NCBI RefSeq assembly: GCF_002953195.1
Contig: NZ_CP026377.1
Span: 2,914,001-2,978,000, forward strand
Direction: 5' to 3'
Length of the DNA stretch: 64,000 nt
From: Mixta gaviniae
GTDB lineage: Bacteria > Pseudomonadota > Gammaproteobacteria > Enterobacterales > Enterobacteriaceae
Positions 20,305-30,368 of this stretch are shown one piece after another (the stretch's first letter is position 1; each line of letters opens with the position of its first letter). Under the pieces are notes generated by a model, which did not search any database, was not told where the DNA came from, and saw only the letters and a list, made by a program, of their open reading frames with translations. Position numbers and translations under genes: made by a program.

Positions 20305-21717
20305 ATGAAGCAAGCACAATCTGCATCGGTACGCTGGCAGCTGTGGATCGTCGCCGTCGGCTTTTTTATGCAGACGCTGGACACCACCATCGTCAACACC
20401 GCCCTGCCCTCAATGGCGCGCGATTTAGGCGTCGATCCGCTGCAAATGCATTCGGTAGTGGTCTCCTACGTTCTTACCGTCGCCGTTACCCTGCCGCTCA
20501 GCGGCTGGCTGGCGGACCGCTTCGGCGTGCGCAATATCTTCTTTACCGCCATCGTGCTGTTCAGTCTCGGCTCGCTGTTCTGCGCGCTGGCCGGATCGCT
20601 GGATCAGCTGGTGCTGGCGCGTGTGCTGCAGGGGTTCGGCGGCGCGATGCTGGTGCCGGTGGGGCGCCTGACGGTGATGAAGATCGTGCCGCGCGAGCAG
20701 TATATGGCGGCGATGACCTTCGTCACGCTGCCAGGCCAGATCGGCCCGCTGGTTGGCCCGGCACTGGGCGGCGTGCTGGTGGAGTACGCCAGCTGGCACT
20801 GGATTTTCCTTATCAACCTGCCGGTCGGCATTCTCGGCGCGATAGCGACCCTCATGCTGATGCCCAACTATTCGCTGCAGACGCGCCGCTTCGACTTCTC
20901 CGGCTTTCTGCTGCTGGCGGCGGGCATGGCGACGCTGACGCTGGCGCTCGACGGTCAGCACGGCTCCGGCGGCTCGCCGCTGGCGCTCGGTCTGCTGATC
21001 CTCGCCGGTGTCTTCTCGCTGCTGTTCTACCTGATGCATGCGCGCAACAACGATAACGCCCTGTTCAGCCTGAAGCTGTTCGATAACCGGACTTACTCCA
21101 TCGGCCTGCTGGGCAGCCTGACCGGCCGCATCGGCAGCGGCATGCTGCCCTTTATGACGCCGCTGTTTCTGCAGCTCGGGCTGGGCTATAGCCCGTTTCA
21201 CGCCGGGCTGATGATGATCCCGATGGTGCTGGGCAATATGGGCATGAAACGCATTGTGGTGCAGATTGTTAACCGCTTCGGCTACCGCAACGTGCTGGTT
21301 GGCTCCACGCTGGCGCTGGCGGTGGTGGTACTGCTGTTCCCGCTGGTGGCGCTGATGGGCTGGGTCTGGGCGCTGCCGGTGGTGCTGTTTTTACAGGGCA
21401 TGGTTAACGCCATCCGCTTCTCGTCAATGAATACCCTGACGCTGAAAGAGCTGCCGGATAATCTCGCCTCAGGCGGCAATAGCCTGCTGTCGATGATCAT
21501 GCAGCTGGCAATGAGCATCGGCGTCACCCTCGCCGGCCTGCTGCTGGGCGCCTTTGGCCACCATGCCGCGGCCGACAGCGAGATGGCGCATGAAACCTTT
21601 ATCTATACCTGGCTTTGCGTAGCGCTGGTGATCGCGCTGCCCGCGCTGGTGTTCTGGCGCGTGCCGAAAGAATTCAGTAAAAATGCGGCGCTGGGCCGCG
21701 GGAGATCGTCGCGTTAA
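20305..21717 (+). CDS. mdtD: MdtD, DHA2-type major facilitator transporter
   Basis: A 470-residue protein with about 14 membrane helices and the DHA2 signatures [17 protein letters not shown] (motif D1) and [13 protein letters not shown] (motif A). The start at 20305 is preceded by AGAGGCGA. An upstream in-frame ATG at 20257 would add 16 residues lacking a ribosome site. MdtD is encoded with MdtABC but is not needed for that pump. A citrate or iron-citrate export role has been proposed for relatives. Its stop overlaps the baeS ATG. Confidence 0.92.
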   Translation: MKQAQSASVRWQLWIVAVGFFMQTLDTTIVNTALPSMARDLGVDPLQMHSVVVSYVLTVAVTLPLSGWLADRFGVRNIFFTAIVLFSLGSLFCALAGSLDQLVLARVLQGFGGAMLVPVGRLTVMKIVPREQYMAAMTFVTLPGQIGPLVGPALGGVLVEYASWHWIFLINLPVGILGAIATLMLMPNYSLQTRRFDFSGFLLLAAGMATLTLALDGQHGSGGSPLALGLLILAGVFSLLFYLMHARNNDNALFSLKLFDNRTYSIGLLGSLTGRIGSGMLPFMTPLFLQLGLGYSPFHAGLMMIPMVLGNMGMKRIVVQIVNRFGYRNVLVGSTLALAVVVLLFPLVALMGWVWALPVVLFLQGMVNAIRFSSMNTLTLKELPDNLASGGNSLLSMIMQLAMSIGVTLAGLLLGAFGHHAAADSEMAHETFIYTWLCVALVIALPALVFWRVPKEFSKNAALGRGRSSR

Positions 21718-23099
21718 TGGAGAGACTGCGTTTTGGCATCAGCGCAAAGCTGTTTTGCGCCATTTTTTCCACCTGCATGCTGGTGCTGATCACCATGCAC
21801 TGGGGCGTGCGTCTCAGCTTCGAGCATGGTTTTATCGACTATATCAAGCGCGGCAACGAGCAACGGCTGACGCTGCTGAGCGAGGCGCTGGCGGATCAGT
21901 ATCAGCAGCACGGCAACTGGGAGTTCTTGCGCAACAACAATCGGCTGATGTTCTCGATTCTGCGTTCGCTGGAGCAGAATCCCGACGCCAACAATCATCT
22001 GCCGCCGCACGGCTGGCGCACCCAGTTCTGGATTATCGATCAGCGCTATCGTGTGCTGGTCGGCCCGCATTCGCCGGTGCCGCAGGAAGGGATTCGCCGC
22101 GCCATCACCACCGACAGCGGCCACGTGGTCGGCTGGGTGATCGGCTCACCGCCGGAGCGTTTGACGCGCAGCGCTGACATCAATTTCGATCAGCAGCAGC
22201 GGCGCACCAGTTGGCTGATCGTCGGCCTGTCGACGCTGCTGGCGGCGGCGGTCACCTGGCTGATGGCGCGCGGCCTGCTGGCGCCGGTGAAACGGCTGGT
22301 GGCGGGGACACATCAGCTTGCAGCCGGGCACTTCACCAGCCGGGTGGCGGTCAGCAGCCAGGATGAGCTGGGGCGGCTGGCGCAGGATTTCAACCGTCTC
22401 GCCAGCTCGCTGGAGAAGAATGAAAGCATGCGCCGCGCCTTTATGGCCGATATCTCCCACGAGCTGCGCACGCCGCTGGCGATCCTGCGCGGCGAACTGG
22501 AGGCGATGCAGGATGGCGTGCGCAAGCTGACGCCGGAGGCGGTCAGTTCGCTGCTGATGGAGGTGGCGACCCTGACCAAGCTGGTGGATGATCTGCACCA
22601 GCTGTCGCTGTCGGACGAAGGGGCGCTCGCCTACCGCAAAAGTCCGACCGATCTGGCGGCGCTGCTGGAACTGACGGCCGGCAATTTCCGCGCCCGCTAC
22701 GCCAGCCACGGCCTGACGCTGCGGTTGTCGCTGCCGGAGCAGGCACCTTTCTTCGGCGATCCCGACCGGCTGATCCAGCTGTTCACTAACCTGCTGGAGA
22801 ACAGCCTGCGCTATACCGACCGCGACGGCACCGTGAGCCTGGCGCTGCACGCCACCGCGTCAGGCTGGCGTCTGCTGATTGACGACTCCGCGCCGGGCGT
22901 CGCGGACGCGCAGCGCGAGCAGATATTCGAACGCTTCTGGCGCTCCGAAGGCTCGCGCAACCGCGCCAGCGGCGGCTCGGGTCTGGGGCTGGCGATCTGC
23001 CGCAATATTGTCGAAGCGCATGGCGGCGCGATGTCTGCGGATCACTCTGATTTAGGTGGACTGCAAATCAGGGTAGAATTGCCGCACGATAAACTGTGA
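21717..23099 (+). CDS. baeS: BaeS, envelope-stress sensor histidine kinase
   Basis: A 460-residue kinase. TM1 spans residues about 13-33, a periplasmic sensor follows, and TM2 is near residues 163-183. A HAMP domain precedes the DHp domain with His248 in DISHELRTPLAIL. The ATPase domain has an N-box (NLLENSLRYTD) and G-box (GGSGLGLAICRNIVEAHGG). BaeS senses envelope stress such as indole, flavonoids or zinc and phosphorylates BaeR, which induces mdtABC and spy. The TAATG junction with mdtD implies coupling. Confidence 0.95.
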   Translation: MERLRFGISAKLFCAIFSTCMLVLITMHWGVRLSFEHGFIDYIKRGNEQRLTLLSEALADQYQQHGNWEFLRNNNRLMFSILRSLEQNPDANNHLPPHGWRTQFWIIDQRYRVLVGPHSPVPQEGIRRAITTDSGHVVGWVIGSPPERLTRSADINFDQQQRRTSWLIVGLSTLLAAAVTWLMARGLLAPVKRLVAGTHQLAAGHFTSRVAVSSQDELGRLAQDFNRLASSLEKNESMRRAFMADISHELRTPLAILRGELEAMQDGVRKLTPEAVSSLLMEVATLTKLVDDLHQLSLSDEGALAYRKSPTDLAALLELTAGNFRARYASHGLTLRLSLPEQAPFFGDPDRLIQLFTNLLENSLRYTDRDGTVSLALHATASGWRLLIDDSAPGVADAQREQIFERFWRSEGSRNRASGGSGLGLAICRNIVEAHGGAMSADHSDLGGLQIRVELPHDKL

Positions 23100-23109
23100 A
23101 TAGCCAGCC

Positions 23110-23814
23110 ATGAATGAATTTACCCCGCCGCTGATTCTGATTGTGGAAGATGAGCCGAAGATCGCTCAGCTGATGATTGATTACCTGCAGGCGGCCAACT
23201 ATCGCACGCACCATCTGGCGCGCGGCGATGAGGCGATTGCCTTTATTCAGCAGACGCCGCCCGATTTGATGCTGCTGGATCTGATGCTACCCGGCCTCGA
23301 TGGCCTGTCAGTCTGCCGCGAGCTGCGCCGCTTTTCCGATCTGCCGGTGATTATGGTCACCGCCAAAATCGAGGAGATCGACCGCCTGCTGGGGCTGGAG
23401 ATCGGCGCCGATGACTATATCTGCAAACCGTTCAGCCCGCGCGAGGTGGTGGCGCGGGTGAAAACCATTCTGCGCCGCTGCCGCCGCACGCCGGAGGAGA
23501 GCGCGCCGCCTTCGCCGCTGGTGATTGACGAAGCGCGTTTTCAGGCGAGCTGGGACGGCAAAACGCTCGATCTCACCCCGGCAGAGTTTCGTTTGCTAAA
23601 AACGCTGGCGCAGGAGCCGGGCAAAGTCTTTTCGCGCGAACAGCTGCTTAACCATCTGTATGACGATTATCGCGTAGTAACCGACCGCACCATCGACAGC
23701 CATATTAAAAACCTGCGGCGCAAGCTGGAGGCGCTGGATGCCGATCAGCCTTTTATCCGCGCGGTATACGGGATAGGCTACCGCTGGGAAGCGGATCCGT
23801 GTCGTTTGATCTAG
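23110..23814 (+). CDS. baeR: BaeR, envelope-stress response regulator
   Basis: A 234-residue OmpR-family regulator. The receiver domain has acidic EDE near residue 13, phospho-acceptor Asp57 in [13 protein letters not shown], and Lys in [12 protein letters not shown]. The C-terminal winged helix includes [13 protein letters not shown] and the [15 protein letters not shown] recognition helix. It activates the upstream mdtABCD-baeSR operon. It lies 10 bases after baeS. Confidence 0.96.
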   Translation: MNEFTPPLILIVEDEPKIAQLMIDYLQAANYRTHHLARGDEAIAFIQQTPPDLMLLDLMLPGLDGLSVCRELRRFSDLPVIMVTAKIEEIDRLLGLEIGADDYICKPFSPREVVARVKTILRRCRRTPEESAPPSPLVIDEARFQASWDGKTLDLTPAEFRLLKTLAQEPGKVFSREQLLNHLYDDYRVVTDRTIDSHIKNLRRKLEALDADQPFIRAVYGIGYRWEADPCRLI

Positions 23815-23928
23815 CGCAATTTACATCAGGGGTTCAGCGGCTTAGAATTCTTCACCTTTTAACGGGCCGTCAATTTTCCTGACGTCGCCCGTCCGCAATA
23901 TCTGACCTGACATCAGACTGAGAACGCT

Positions 23929-25311
23929 ATGTTTAAACCGGAACTCCTTTCCCCGGCCGGCACGCTGAAAAATATGCGTTACGCCTTCGCCTACGGCGCT
24001 GACGCCGTATACGCCGGTCAGCCACGCTACAGCCTGCGCGTGCGCAACAATGAATTCAATCATCAGAACCTGGCGCTTGGCATCCAGGAAGCGCATGCGC
24101 TGGGCAAAAAGTTTTATGTGGTGGTGAATATCGCGCCGCATAACGCCAAGCTGAAAACCTTTATTCGCGATCTGCAGCCGGTGATCGATATGCAGCCGGA
24201 TGCGCTGATTATGTCTGACCCCGGCCTGATTATGATGGTGCGCGAGGCATTCCCGCAGATGCCAATCCACCTCTCGGTGCAGGCCAATGCGGTCAACTGG
24301 GCGACGGTGAAATTCTGGCAGCAGATGGGGCTGACGCGCGTGATCCTGTCGCGCGAGCTGTCGCTCGAGGAGATTGAAGAGATCCGTCAGCAGGTGCCGG
24401 AGATGGAGCTGGAGATTTTCGTCCACGGCGCGCTCTGTATGGCCTATTCCGGCCGCTGCCTGCTCTCCGGCTATATCAACAAGCGCGACCCTAACCAGGG
24501 CACCTGCACCAACGCCTGCCGCTGGGAATATAAGGTGCAGGAAGGCAAAGAGGATGAGATCGGCAATATTGTTCATCAGTATGAGCCGATTCCGGTGCAG
24601 GAGATCGCGCCAACGCTGGGCGCCGGCCAGCCGACCGATAAGGTGTTTATGATCGAAGAGGCGATGCGCCCCGGCGAATATATGACCGCCTTTGAAGATG
24701 AGCATGGCACCTACATCATGAACTCGAAAGATCTGCGCGCGGTGGCGCACGTCGAACGTTTAACCCGCATGGGCGTGCATTCACTGAAGATCGAAGGCCG
24801 CACCAAATCCTTTTATTACTGCGCGCGCACCGCGCAGGTCTACCGCCGCGCCATCGACGACGCCGCCGCCGGCAAACCCTTCGATCCGACGCTGCTGGCG
24901 ACGCTGGAGGGGCTGGCGCACCGCGGCTATACCGAAGGCTTCCTGCGCCGCCACACCCACGACAGCTATCAGAATTACGACTACGGCTATTCGGTCTCCG
25001 ATCGCCAGCAGTTTGTCGGTGAGTTTACCGGCGAACGGCGCGGTGAACTGGCGCAGGTGGAGGTAAAAAACAAATTCTCCCTCGGCGACAGCCTTGAGCT
25101 GATGACCCCGGCGGGTAATCTGCACTTCACCCTGACGGCGCTGGAGAATAATAAAGGCGAGCCGGTCGAGGTGGCGCCGGGCAACGGGCATATCGTCTGG
25201 CTGCCGGTGCCGGCGGATGTTGATATTCAGTTCGCCCTGCTGATGCGCAATCTGAACGGCACCACCACGCGCAACCCGCACGGCGAGCCGCAGCGCGCCG
25301 CGGCAAATTAA
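23929..25311 (+). CDS. trhP: TrhP (YegQ), tRNA uridine-34 hydroxylation protein, U32 family
   Basis: A 460-residue member of peptidase family U32. The N-terminal TIM-barrel-like part begins ELLSPAGTLKNMRYAFAYGA. The conserved cysteines lie in CMAYSGRCLLSGY and GTCTNACRW. In this family such cysteines are thought to hold an iron-sulfur cluster. TrhP uses prephenate-derived chemistry to make 5-hydroxyuridine at the tRNA wobble position, feeding cmo5U synthesis. Position before cyaR and yegS matches E. coli. Confidence 0.93.
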   Translation: MFKPELLSPAGTLKNMRYAFAYGADAVYAGQPRYSLRVRNNEFNHQNLALGIQEAHALGKKFYVVVNIAPHNAKLKTFIRDLQPVIDMQPDALIMSDPGLIMMVREAFPQMPIHLSVQANAVNWATVKFWQQMGLTRVILSRELSLEEIEEIRQQVPEMELEIFVHGALCMAYSGRCLLSGYINKRDPNQGTCTNACRWEYKVQEGKEDEIGNIVHQYEPIPVQEIAPTLGAGQPTDKVFMIEEAMRPGEYMTAFEDEHGTYIMNSKDLRAVAHVERLTRMGVHSLKIEGRTKSFYYCARTAQVYRRAIDDAAAGKPFDPTLLATLEGLAHRGYTEGFLRRHTHDSYQNYDYGYSVSDRQQFVGEFTGERRGELAQVEVKNKFSLGDSLELMTPAGNLHFTLTALENNKGEPVEVAPGNGHIVWLPVPADVDIQFALLMRNLNGTTTRNPHGEPQRAAAN

Positions 25312-25330
25312 TTTCCTGCCGTAACGGATT

Positions 25331-25346
25331 TTAGAATCCGATCACA
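25331..25346 (+). promoter_or_regulatory. CRP site of the cyaR promoter
   Basis: TTAGA-ATCCGA-TCACA has one perfect CRP half-site. Its centre (25338.5) lies 41.5 bases before the expected cyaR start at 25380, the class II position. A -10-like TAACAT sits at 25368-25373. CyaR is known to be CRP-activated in enterobacteria. Confidence 0.7.
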
Positions 25347-25380
25347 TTAGCCGGCGCGGTTTGCAGATAACATCGCGCTT

Positions 25381-25462
25381 GCTAAAACGAGCAAAAATAA
25401 ACAGCAGTCTGTACCAGGAACCACCTCCTTCGCCCGCCCGGCTCCCCCGTGCGGGTTTTTCT
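25381..25462 (+). ncRNA. cyaR: CyaR (RyeE) Hfq-dependent small RNA
   Basis: The core CTGTACCAGGAACCACCTCC (25409-25428) matches the most conserved part of CyaR, including the anti-Shine-Dalgarno seed. The 5' end resembles the family start, here GCTAAAACGAG. The 3' end is a rho-independent terminator: CCCGC (25433-25437) pairs with GCGGG (25451-25455), followed by a T-rich tail. In E. coli CyaR represses ompX, luxS, nadE and others when cAMP is high. It sits between trhP and yegS as expected. The terminator loop differs from that of E. coli. Confidence 0.9.
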
Positions 25463-25563
25463 TTGCGTACTGCTCTTAAAGCGCCACGCGCCCGCAGCGC
25501 TTTTCCCCGCTTCTGTGCTATAAACTCAGACATACTGCGTAATTTGCTGCCAAGGGAAATAGC

Positions 25564-26463
25564 ATGGAAAAACAGGCTTTGACACTGGTGATCCTGAATG
25601 GAAAAGGCGCCGGCAATGAGGCGTTGCGCGAAGCGATCTACGCGCTGCGCGACGAAGGCTATCCAATAGCGGTGCGCGTCACCTGGGAACAGGGCGACAG
25701 CGAACGCTACCTGCAGGAAGCGGTGCAGCTTAATGCCGCCACGGTTGTGGCGGGCGGCGGCGACGGCACCATCAATGAACTGACGAACGCGCTGGTAAAC
25801 ATTCCGGCGGCGTCGCGGCCGGTGCTGGGCATTCTGCCGCTCGGCACCGCCAACGATTTCGCCACCAGCGCCGGGATTCCGGAAGAGCCGGAAGCGGCAC
25901 TGCGGCTGGCAATCCTCGGCAAGCCGGTCAATATCGACGTGGCGCGCGTGAATCAGGATCGCTACTTTATCAATATGGCCACCGGCGGCTTCGGCACCCG
26001 CATCACCACCGAAACCCCGGAAAAGCTCAAGTCGGCGCTGGGTGGGGTCTCCTACTTTATTCACGGGCTGATGCGCATGGATACGCTGAAAGCGGATAGC
26101 TGCGCCATCAATGGCCCCCACTTCGCCTGGACCGGCGACGCGCTGGCGATCGGCATCGGTAACGGCCGTCAGGCGGGCGGCGGACAGCGCCTTTGCCCGC
26201 GCGCGCTGATCAACGACGGCCTGCTCGATTTAAGCATCGTCACCTCGCAGGAGCTGCTTTCCACGCTGCTGCACTCGATCACCAGCGATGAACAGAACCC
26301 GAATATCGTCTCCGCTACCCTGCCGTCGCTGACCATCACCTCGCCGAATGAGATGACCTTTAATCTCGACGGCGAGCCGCTCAACGGCACCGAGTTCCAT
26401 ATTGAAGTGGTGCCCGGCGCGCTCGCCTGCCGCCTGCCGCCGCAGTGCCCGCTGCTGGCCTGA
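25564..26463 (+). CDS. yegS: YegS lipid kinase (diacylglycerol kinase family)
   Basis: A 299-residue kinase of the DAGK/sphingosine-kinase fold. The nucleotide loop [12 protein letters not shown] is near residue 65 and [11 protein letters not shown] near residue 97. The C-terminal beta-sandwich contains FNLDGEPL. E. coli YegS phosphorylates phosphatidylglycerol in vitro. The length matches E. coli exactly. Confidence 0.95.
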   Translation: MEKQALTLVILNGKGAGNEALREAIYALRDEGYPIAVRVTWEQGDSERYLQEAVQLNAATVVAGGGDGTINELTNALVNIPAASRPVLGILPLGTANDFATSAGIPEEPEAALRLAILGKPVNIDVARVNQDRYFINMATGGFGTRITTETPEKLKSALGGVSYFIHGLMRMDTLKADSCAINGPHFAWTGDALAIGIGNGRQAGGGQRLCPRALINDGLLDLSIVTSQELLSTLLHSITSDEQNPNIVSATLPSLTITSPNEMTFNLDGEPLNGTEFHIEVVPGALACRLPPQCPLLA

Positions 26464-26490
26464 TCTTATGCTGTCCGTCTTTAAAGCCGC

Positions 26491-26555
26491 GCTTTAGGGA
26501 CGGGCTTTTCCCCGTTTGCGCTGCTTTAGGGATGGGCCTCTTTCCCGTTTGCGCT
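26491..26555 (+). repeat. Tandemly duplicated terminator-like unit after yegS
   Basis: Two adjacent copies, 26491-26522 and 26523-26555, both start GCTTTAGGGA and end CCCGTTTGCGCT. Each can fold a small GGG/CCC hairpin followed by GTTTG, so this is a duplicated weak terminator. Copy 2 differs by a few bases and one insertion. Confidence 0.75.
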
Positions 26556-26631
26556 CAGCCTCCCTCTGCTGTTGTGGTTAATTGAACCGTTAAAACCCGC
26601 GGCGCGCCTGTCGGAAAAATTGTAAAAACTC

Positions 26632-26693
26632 TGTGATCGCGATCGACCATTCGCGCTCGCTGACTTGTATGGTAGTACGTCGGCGCTTAGATT
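26632..26693 (+). promoter_or_regulatory. Putative rspA promoter with CRP site and GntR-type operator
   Basis: TTGTAT (26665-26670) and TAGATT (26688-26693) are spaced 17 bases. TGTGATCGCGATCGAC (26632-26647) has one perfect CRP half-site and would be near -61 from a start at about 26700. TGGTAGTACGT (26670-26680) fits the FadR-subfamily TnGTnnnACnA pattern with one mismatch and could bind the RspR-like repressor encoded downstream. Confidence 0.5.
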
Positions 26694-26729
26694 CCAGTCA
26701 TCACTGTCGCAATCCAAAAGGTCAAAAAA

Positions 26730-27944
26730 ATGAAGATTGTTAACGCCGAAGTATTTGTTACCTGCCCCGGCAGGAATTTTGTCACGCTTAAGATCACCAC
26801 GGATCAAGGCCTCACCGGCATCGGCGACGCGACGCTTAACGGCCGCGAACTGCCGGTCGCTTCCTACCTGAAAGATCATCTCTGTCCGCAGCTGATCGGC
26901 CGGGACGCCCATCAGATCGAAGATATCTGGCAGTTCTTCTATAAAGGCGCCTACTGGCGACGCGGCCCGGTGACCATGTCCGCCATTTCCGCCGTCGATA
27001 TGGCGTTGTGGGATATCAAAGCCAAGGCGGCCAATATGCCGCTTTACCAATTGCTGGGCGGCGCCTCGCGCAGCGGCGTGATGGTTTACTGCCATACTAC
27101 CGGTCGCACTATCGACGAGGTGCTGGAGGACTATGCGCGCCATAAAGAGATGGGCTTTAAAGCGATCCGCGTGCAGTGCGGCGTGCCAGGCATGGAAACC
27201 ACCTACGGTATGGCGAAAGGTAAAGGCCTGGCATATGAACCGGCCACCAAAGGCGACTGGCCCGAAGAGCAGCTCTGGTCGACGGAAAAATACCTCGATT
27301 TCACGCCGAAACTGTTTGAGGCGGTACGGGAGCGCTTCGGCTTCGGAGAACATCTGCTGCACGATATGCACCATCGCCTGACGCCGATTGAAGCCGCCCG
27401 CTTCGGCAAGCGCATTGAAGATTATCGCCTGTTCTGGATGGAAGATCCGACGCCGGCGGAGAATCAGGAGTGCTTCCGCCTGATCCGCCAGCATACCGTT
27501 ACCCCCATCGCCGTCGGGGAAGTGTTCAACAGCATCTGGGACTGTAAACAGCTGATTGAAGAGCAACTGATCGACTATATCCGCACTACCATTACCCACG
27601 CCGGCGGCATTACCGGCATGCGCCGCATCGCCGATTTCGCCTCGCTCTATCAGGTACGCACCGGCTCGCACGGCCCCTCCGATCTGTCGCCAATCTGCAT
27701 GGCGGCGGCGCTGCACTTCGACCTGTGGGTGCCGAACTTTGGCGTGCAGGAATATATGGGCTACTCCGAACAGATGCTGGAGGTCTTCCCGCACAGCTGG
27801 ACCTTCGATAACGGCTATATGCATCCGGGCGACAAGCCGGGGCTCGGCATCGAATTCGACGAGAAACTGGCGGCGAAATATCCCTACGAACCGGCCTATC
27901 TGCCGGTAGCGCGCCTTGAAGACGGCACCCTGTGGAACTGGTAA
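26730..27944 (+). CDS. rspA: RspA, D-mannonate dehydratase-like enolase-superfamily protein
   Basis: A 404-residue protein, exactly the length of E. coli RspA. The ManD catalytic set is visible: Arg147 and Tyr159, metal ligands Asp212, Glu238 (WMEDP) and Glu264 (AVGEVF), His214, His314 in GSHGPSD and Glu341. It dehydrates D-mannonate to 2-keto-3-deoxygluconate. RspA-type enzymes often have low efficiency and serve L-gulonate catabolism. The next four genes encode a dehydrogenase, a transporter, a second dehydrogenase and a regulator. Confidence 0.92.
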   Translation: MKIVNAEVFVTCPGRNFVTLKITTDQGLTGIGDATLNGRELPVASYLKDHLCPQLIGRDAHQIEDIWQFFYKGAYWRRGPVTMSAISAVDMALWDIKAKAANMPLYQLLGGASRSGVMVYCHTTGRTIDEVLEDYARHKEMGFKAIRVQCGVPGMETTYGMAKGKGLAYEPATKGDWPEEQLWSTEKYLDFTPKLFEAVRERFGFGEHLLHDMHHRLTPIEAARFGKRIEDYRLFWMEDPTPAENQECFRLIRQHTVTPIAVGEVFNSIWDCKQLIEEQLIDYIRTTITHAGGITGMRRIADFASLYQVRTGSHGPSDLSPICMAAALHFDLWVPNFGVQEYMGYSEQMLEVFPHSWTFDNGYMHPGDKPGLGIEFDEKLAAKYPYEPAYLPVARLEDGTLWNW

Positions 27945-27954
27945 GGAGAGGAGC

Positions 27955-28965
27955 ATGAAAAGCGTTGTCATTGAACAGCCGGGCGAGCTAACGCTCCAGC
28001 AGCGTCCGCTGCCGGCGCCGGCACCGGGCGAGGTGCGGGTCAAGGTGCGTTACGCCAGTATCTGCGGCTCCGACGTCCATATCTGGCACGGCCATAACCC
28101 CTTCGCCCGCTACCCGCGCGTTATCGGCCATGAGTTTTTCGGCGTGATCGACGCCGTCGGCGCTGGCGTTGACGCCGGGCGCATCGGCGAGCGCGTGGCG
28201 GTCGATCCGGTGGTGAGCTGCGGCCACTGCTACCCTTGCTCGGTCGGCCGCCCCAACGTCTGCCGCGAGCTGCAGGTGATCGGCGTCCACCGTGACGGCG
28301 GCTTCAGCGAGTATGCCGTGGCGCCGGCCAGCAATGCGTATCGCGTGCCGGAAAGCATTCCCGATAAGCTTGCCAGCCTGATTGAACCTTTTACCATCGC
28401 CGCCAATATCAGCGCCTTTTTGCAGCCCACCGCGCAGGATGTGGCGTTGATCTACGGCGCCGGCCCGATGGGCCTGACGGCGATCCAGGTGTTGAAAGGG
28501 GTATACGGCGTGCATCAGGTGCTGGTGGTCGATCGCCTGCCGGAGCGGCTGGCGATGGCGCAACAAAGCGGCGCCGACGCGGTCTTTAATAACAGCGAGG
28601 TGCCGCTGGCGGCGCAGCTGGAGGGCATCCAGCCGACGCTGATTATCGACGCCGCCTGTCACCCTGCCATTCTGGCGGAGGCGGCGGCGATCGCCTCTCC
28701 GGCGGGGCGCATCGGCCTGCTGGGCTTCTCCGCCGAGCCCTGCACCCTGACGCAGCAGAGCCTGACCAGCAAGGAGCTGTCGCTGTTTACCTCGCGGCTG
28801 AACAGCCGCCGTTTCCCGCAGGTAATCGAATGGATCGAGCGCGGCGCTATCCAGCCGGAGAAGCTGGTTACGCACTATTTCCCGCTGGCTCAGGTTGAGC
28901 AGGCGATGACGCTGTTCGAAAAAGATCCGCGTACCTGTTGCAAAGTGATTTTGTCCGTTGAATAA
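27955..28965 (+). CDS. rspB: RspB, zinc-dependent sugar-acid dehydrogenase (L-gulonate 5-dehydrogenase type)
   Basis: A 336-residue MDR dehydrogenase. Zinc-site residues are Cys in SICGSDVHIWHG, GHE in VIGHEFFG, and a four-Cys structural zinc loop (SCGHCYPCSVGRPNVC). The Rossmann segment is YGAGPMGLTAIQVL. The start at 27955 has AAGGAGAGGAGC directly upstream. Relatives oxidise L-gulonate to D-fructuronate with NAD. Only 10 bases separate it from rspA. Confidence 0.9.
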   Translation: MKSVVIEQPGELTLQQRPLPAPAPGEVRVKVRYASICGSDVHIWHGHNPFARYPRVIGHEFFGVIDAVGAGVDAGRIGERVAVDPVVSCGHCYPCSVGRPNVCRELQVIGVHRDGGFSEYAVAPASNAYRVPESIPDKLASLIEPFTIAANISAFLQPTAQDVALIYGAGPMGLTAIQVLKGVYGVHQVLVVDRLPERLAMAQQSGADAVFNNSEVPLAAQLEGIQPTLIIDAACHPAILAEAAAIASPAGRIGLLGFSAEPCTLTQQSLTSKELSLFTSRLNSRRFPQVIEWIERGAIQPEKLVTHYFPLAQVEQAMTLFEKDPRTCCKVILSVE

Positions 28966-29032
28966 GCCAGGGCGGGGCGGCCCTATCGCCCCCTATTAAT
29001 TATTATAATTATCAAACGATTACGGAGTTACC

Positions 29033-30316
29033 ATGTTCAAGAACTTGCGCTGGACCATCGTACTTCTGCTGTTTCTGGTTTACATGATCAACTACCTCGA
29101 TCGTGTCGCCCTCTCCCTGACGGTGCCGATGATCGAAAAAGATCTGATGCTGAACGCCGAACAATTCGGCATGATTTTCGGCAGCTTCTTTTTCGGTTAC
29201 GCGCTGTTTAACTTTATCGGCGGCCTCGCGACCGATAAATATGGCCCGACGCTGGTGCTGGGCCTCGCCGTCGGCATGTGGTCGCTGTTCTGCGGCCTGA
29301 CCGCCATCGCTACCGGCTTCTGGTCAATGCTGATCCTGCGCGTGCTGTTCGGCATGGCAGAAGGCCCGATCTGCGCCTCGGCCAATAAGGCGATCAACGG
29401 CTGGTTCCCGAAAAAACAGGCGGCGACCGCTATGGGCTTTCTTAGCGCCGGCTCGCCGCTCGGCGGCGCGGTGGCCGGCCCGATTATCGGCTATCTGGCG
29501 CTGGCGTTCGGCTGGCGTCCGGCGTTCGTGATCATCTGCTCGATCGGCATCGTCTGGATGGTGGTCTGGTTCTTTATCGCCGCCGATAACCCGGCGCGCA
29601 GTAAACGCGTCTCCGCTGACGAGCGCGCGCTGATCGAAAAACTGAAAGAGGCGCAGCCGGGCGAAGAAGCGGACCTGACGCAGGCCGCGCACGGCCTGGG
29701 CTACTATCTGCGTCAGCCGATTATCCTGGTCACCGCCTTCGCCTTCTTCTGCTACAACTATATTCTCTTCTTCTTCCTCAGCTGGTTCCCGGCCTATCTG
29801 GTGCAGGCACATGGCCTGGATATCAAATCGATGAGCATGACCACCATGATCCCGTGGATTGTCGGCTTCGTCGGGCTGGCGCTCGGCGGCTGGATCTCCG
29901 ATAAAATCTTCAACATCACCGGCCGCCTGCTGCTGTCGCGAAAAATTGTGCTGGTGGTCGCGTTACTGGCCGCCGCTCTTTGTGTCGCGCTGGCCGGTAC
30001 GGTAGAAGGGGTAACCTCAGCGGTGCTGCTGATGTCGATCTCGATCTTCTTCCTCTATATCACCGGGGCGATCTACTGGGCGATTATTCAGGACGTGGTG
30101 CATAAGAGCCGCGTAGGTGGGATCAGCGGCTTTATTCATCTGGTAGGCAGCGTGTCAGGCATCATCGGTCCGATTGTCACCGGCTTTATCGTGCAGCATA
30201 CCGGCAAGTTCGACAGCGCCTTTGTGCTGGCCGGCGTGGTAGCGGCGCTGGGCGCCTTCCTGGTGCTGTTCGTGATAAAAAGCCCGAAAGCCAGCGGCAA
30301 ACCCGTTTCAGTGTAA
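29033..30316 (+). CDS. MFS sugar-acid transporter (anion:cation symporter type)
   Basis: A 427-residue, 12-helix transporter resembling the ExuT/GudP/DgoT group. Visible features are MINYLDRVALSLTVPMIEKD in TM1, GGLATDKYGP as motif A, and the Ala/Gly-rich second half. Sitting between rspB and the mannonate/fructuronate dehydrogenase gene, it probably imports L-gulonate, D-mannonate or a related hexonate with protons. This is inferred from context. E. coli has an MFS gene (ydfJ) in the equivalent cluster. Confidence 0.85.
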   Translation: MFKNLRWTIVLLLFLVYMINYLDRVALSLTVPMIEKDLMLNAEQFGMIFGSFFFGYALFNFIGGLATDKYGPTLVLGLAVGMWSLFCGLTAIATGFWSMLILRVLFGMAEGPICASANKAINGWFPKKQAATAMGFLSAGSPLGGAVAGPIIGYLALAFGWRPAFVIICSIGIVWMVVWFFIAADNPARSKRVSADERALIEKLKEAQPGEEADLTQAAHGLGYYLRQPIILVTAFAFFCYNYILFFFLSWFPAYLVQAHGLDIKSMSMTTMIPWIVGFVGLALGGWISDKIFNITGRLLLSRKIVLVVALLAAALCVALAGTVEGVTSAVLLMSISIFFLYITGAIYWAIIQDVVHKSRVGGISGFIHLVGSVSGIIGPIVTGFIVQHTGKFDSAFVLAGVVAALGAFLVLFVIKSPKASGKPVSV

Positions 30317-30322
30317 TTTCCC

Positions 30323-30344
30323 GGCGCGCTGCGGCGCGCCTTTT
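30323..30344 (+). terminator. Stem-loop after the MFS gene
   Basis: GGCGCGC, loop TGCG, GCGCGCC, then TTTT form a short intrinsic terminator or processing stem seven bases after the transporter stop. It may lower expression of the following dehydrogenase. Confidence 0.6.
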
Positions 30345-30368
30345 ACGTTAAGTGAGAAGGATTTTCTT

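Noticed and set aside
26526..28043. 505-residue minus-strand frame opposite rspA
   Set aside because: Antisense shadow. All catalytic residues of RspA are on the plus strand.
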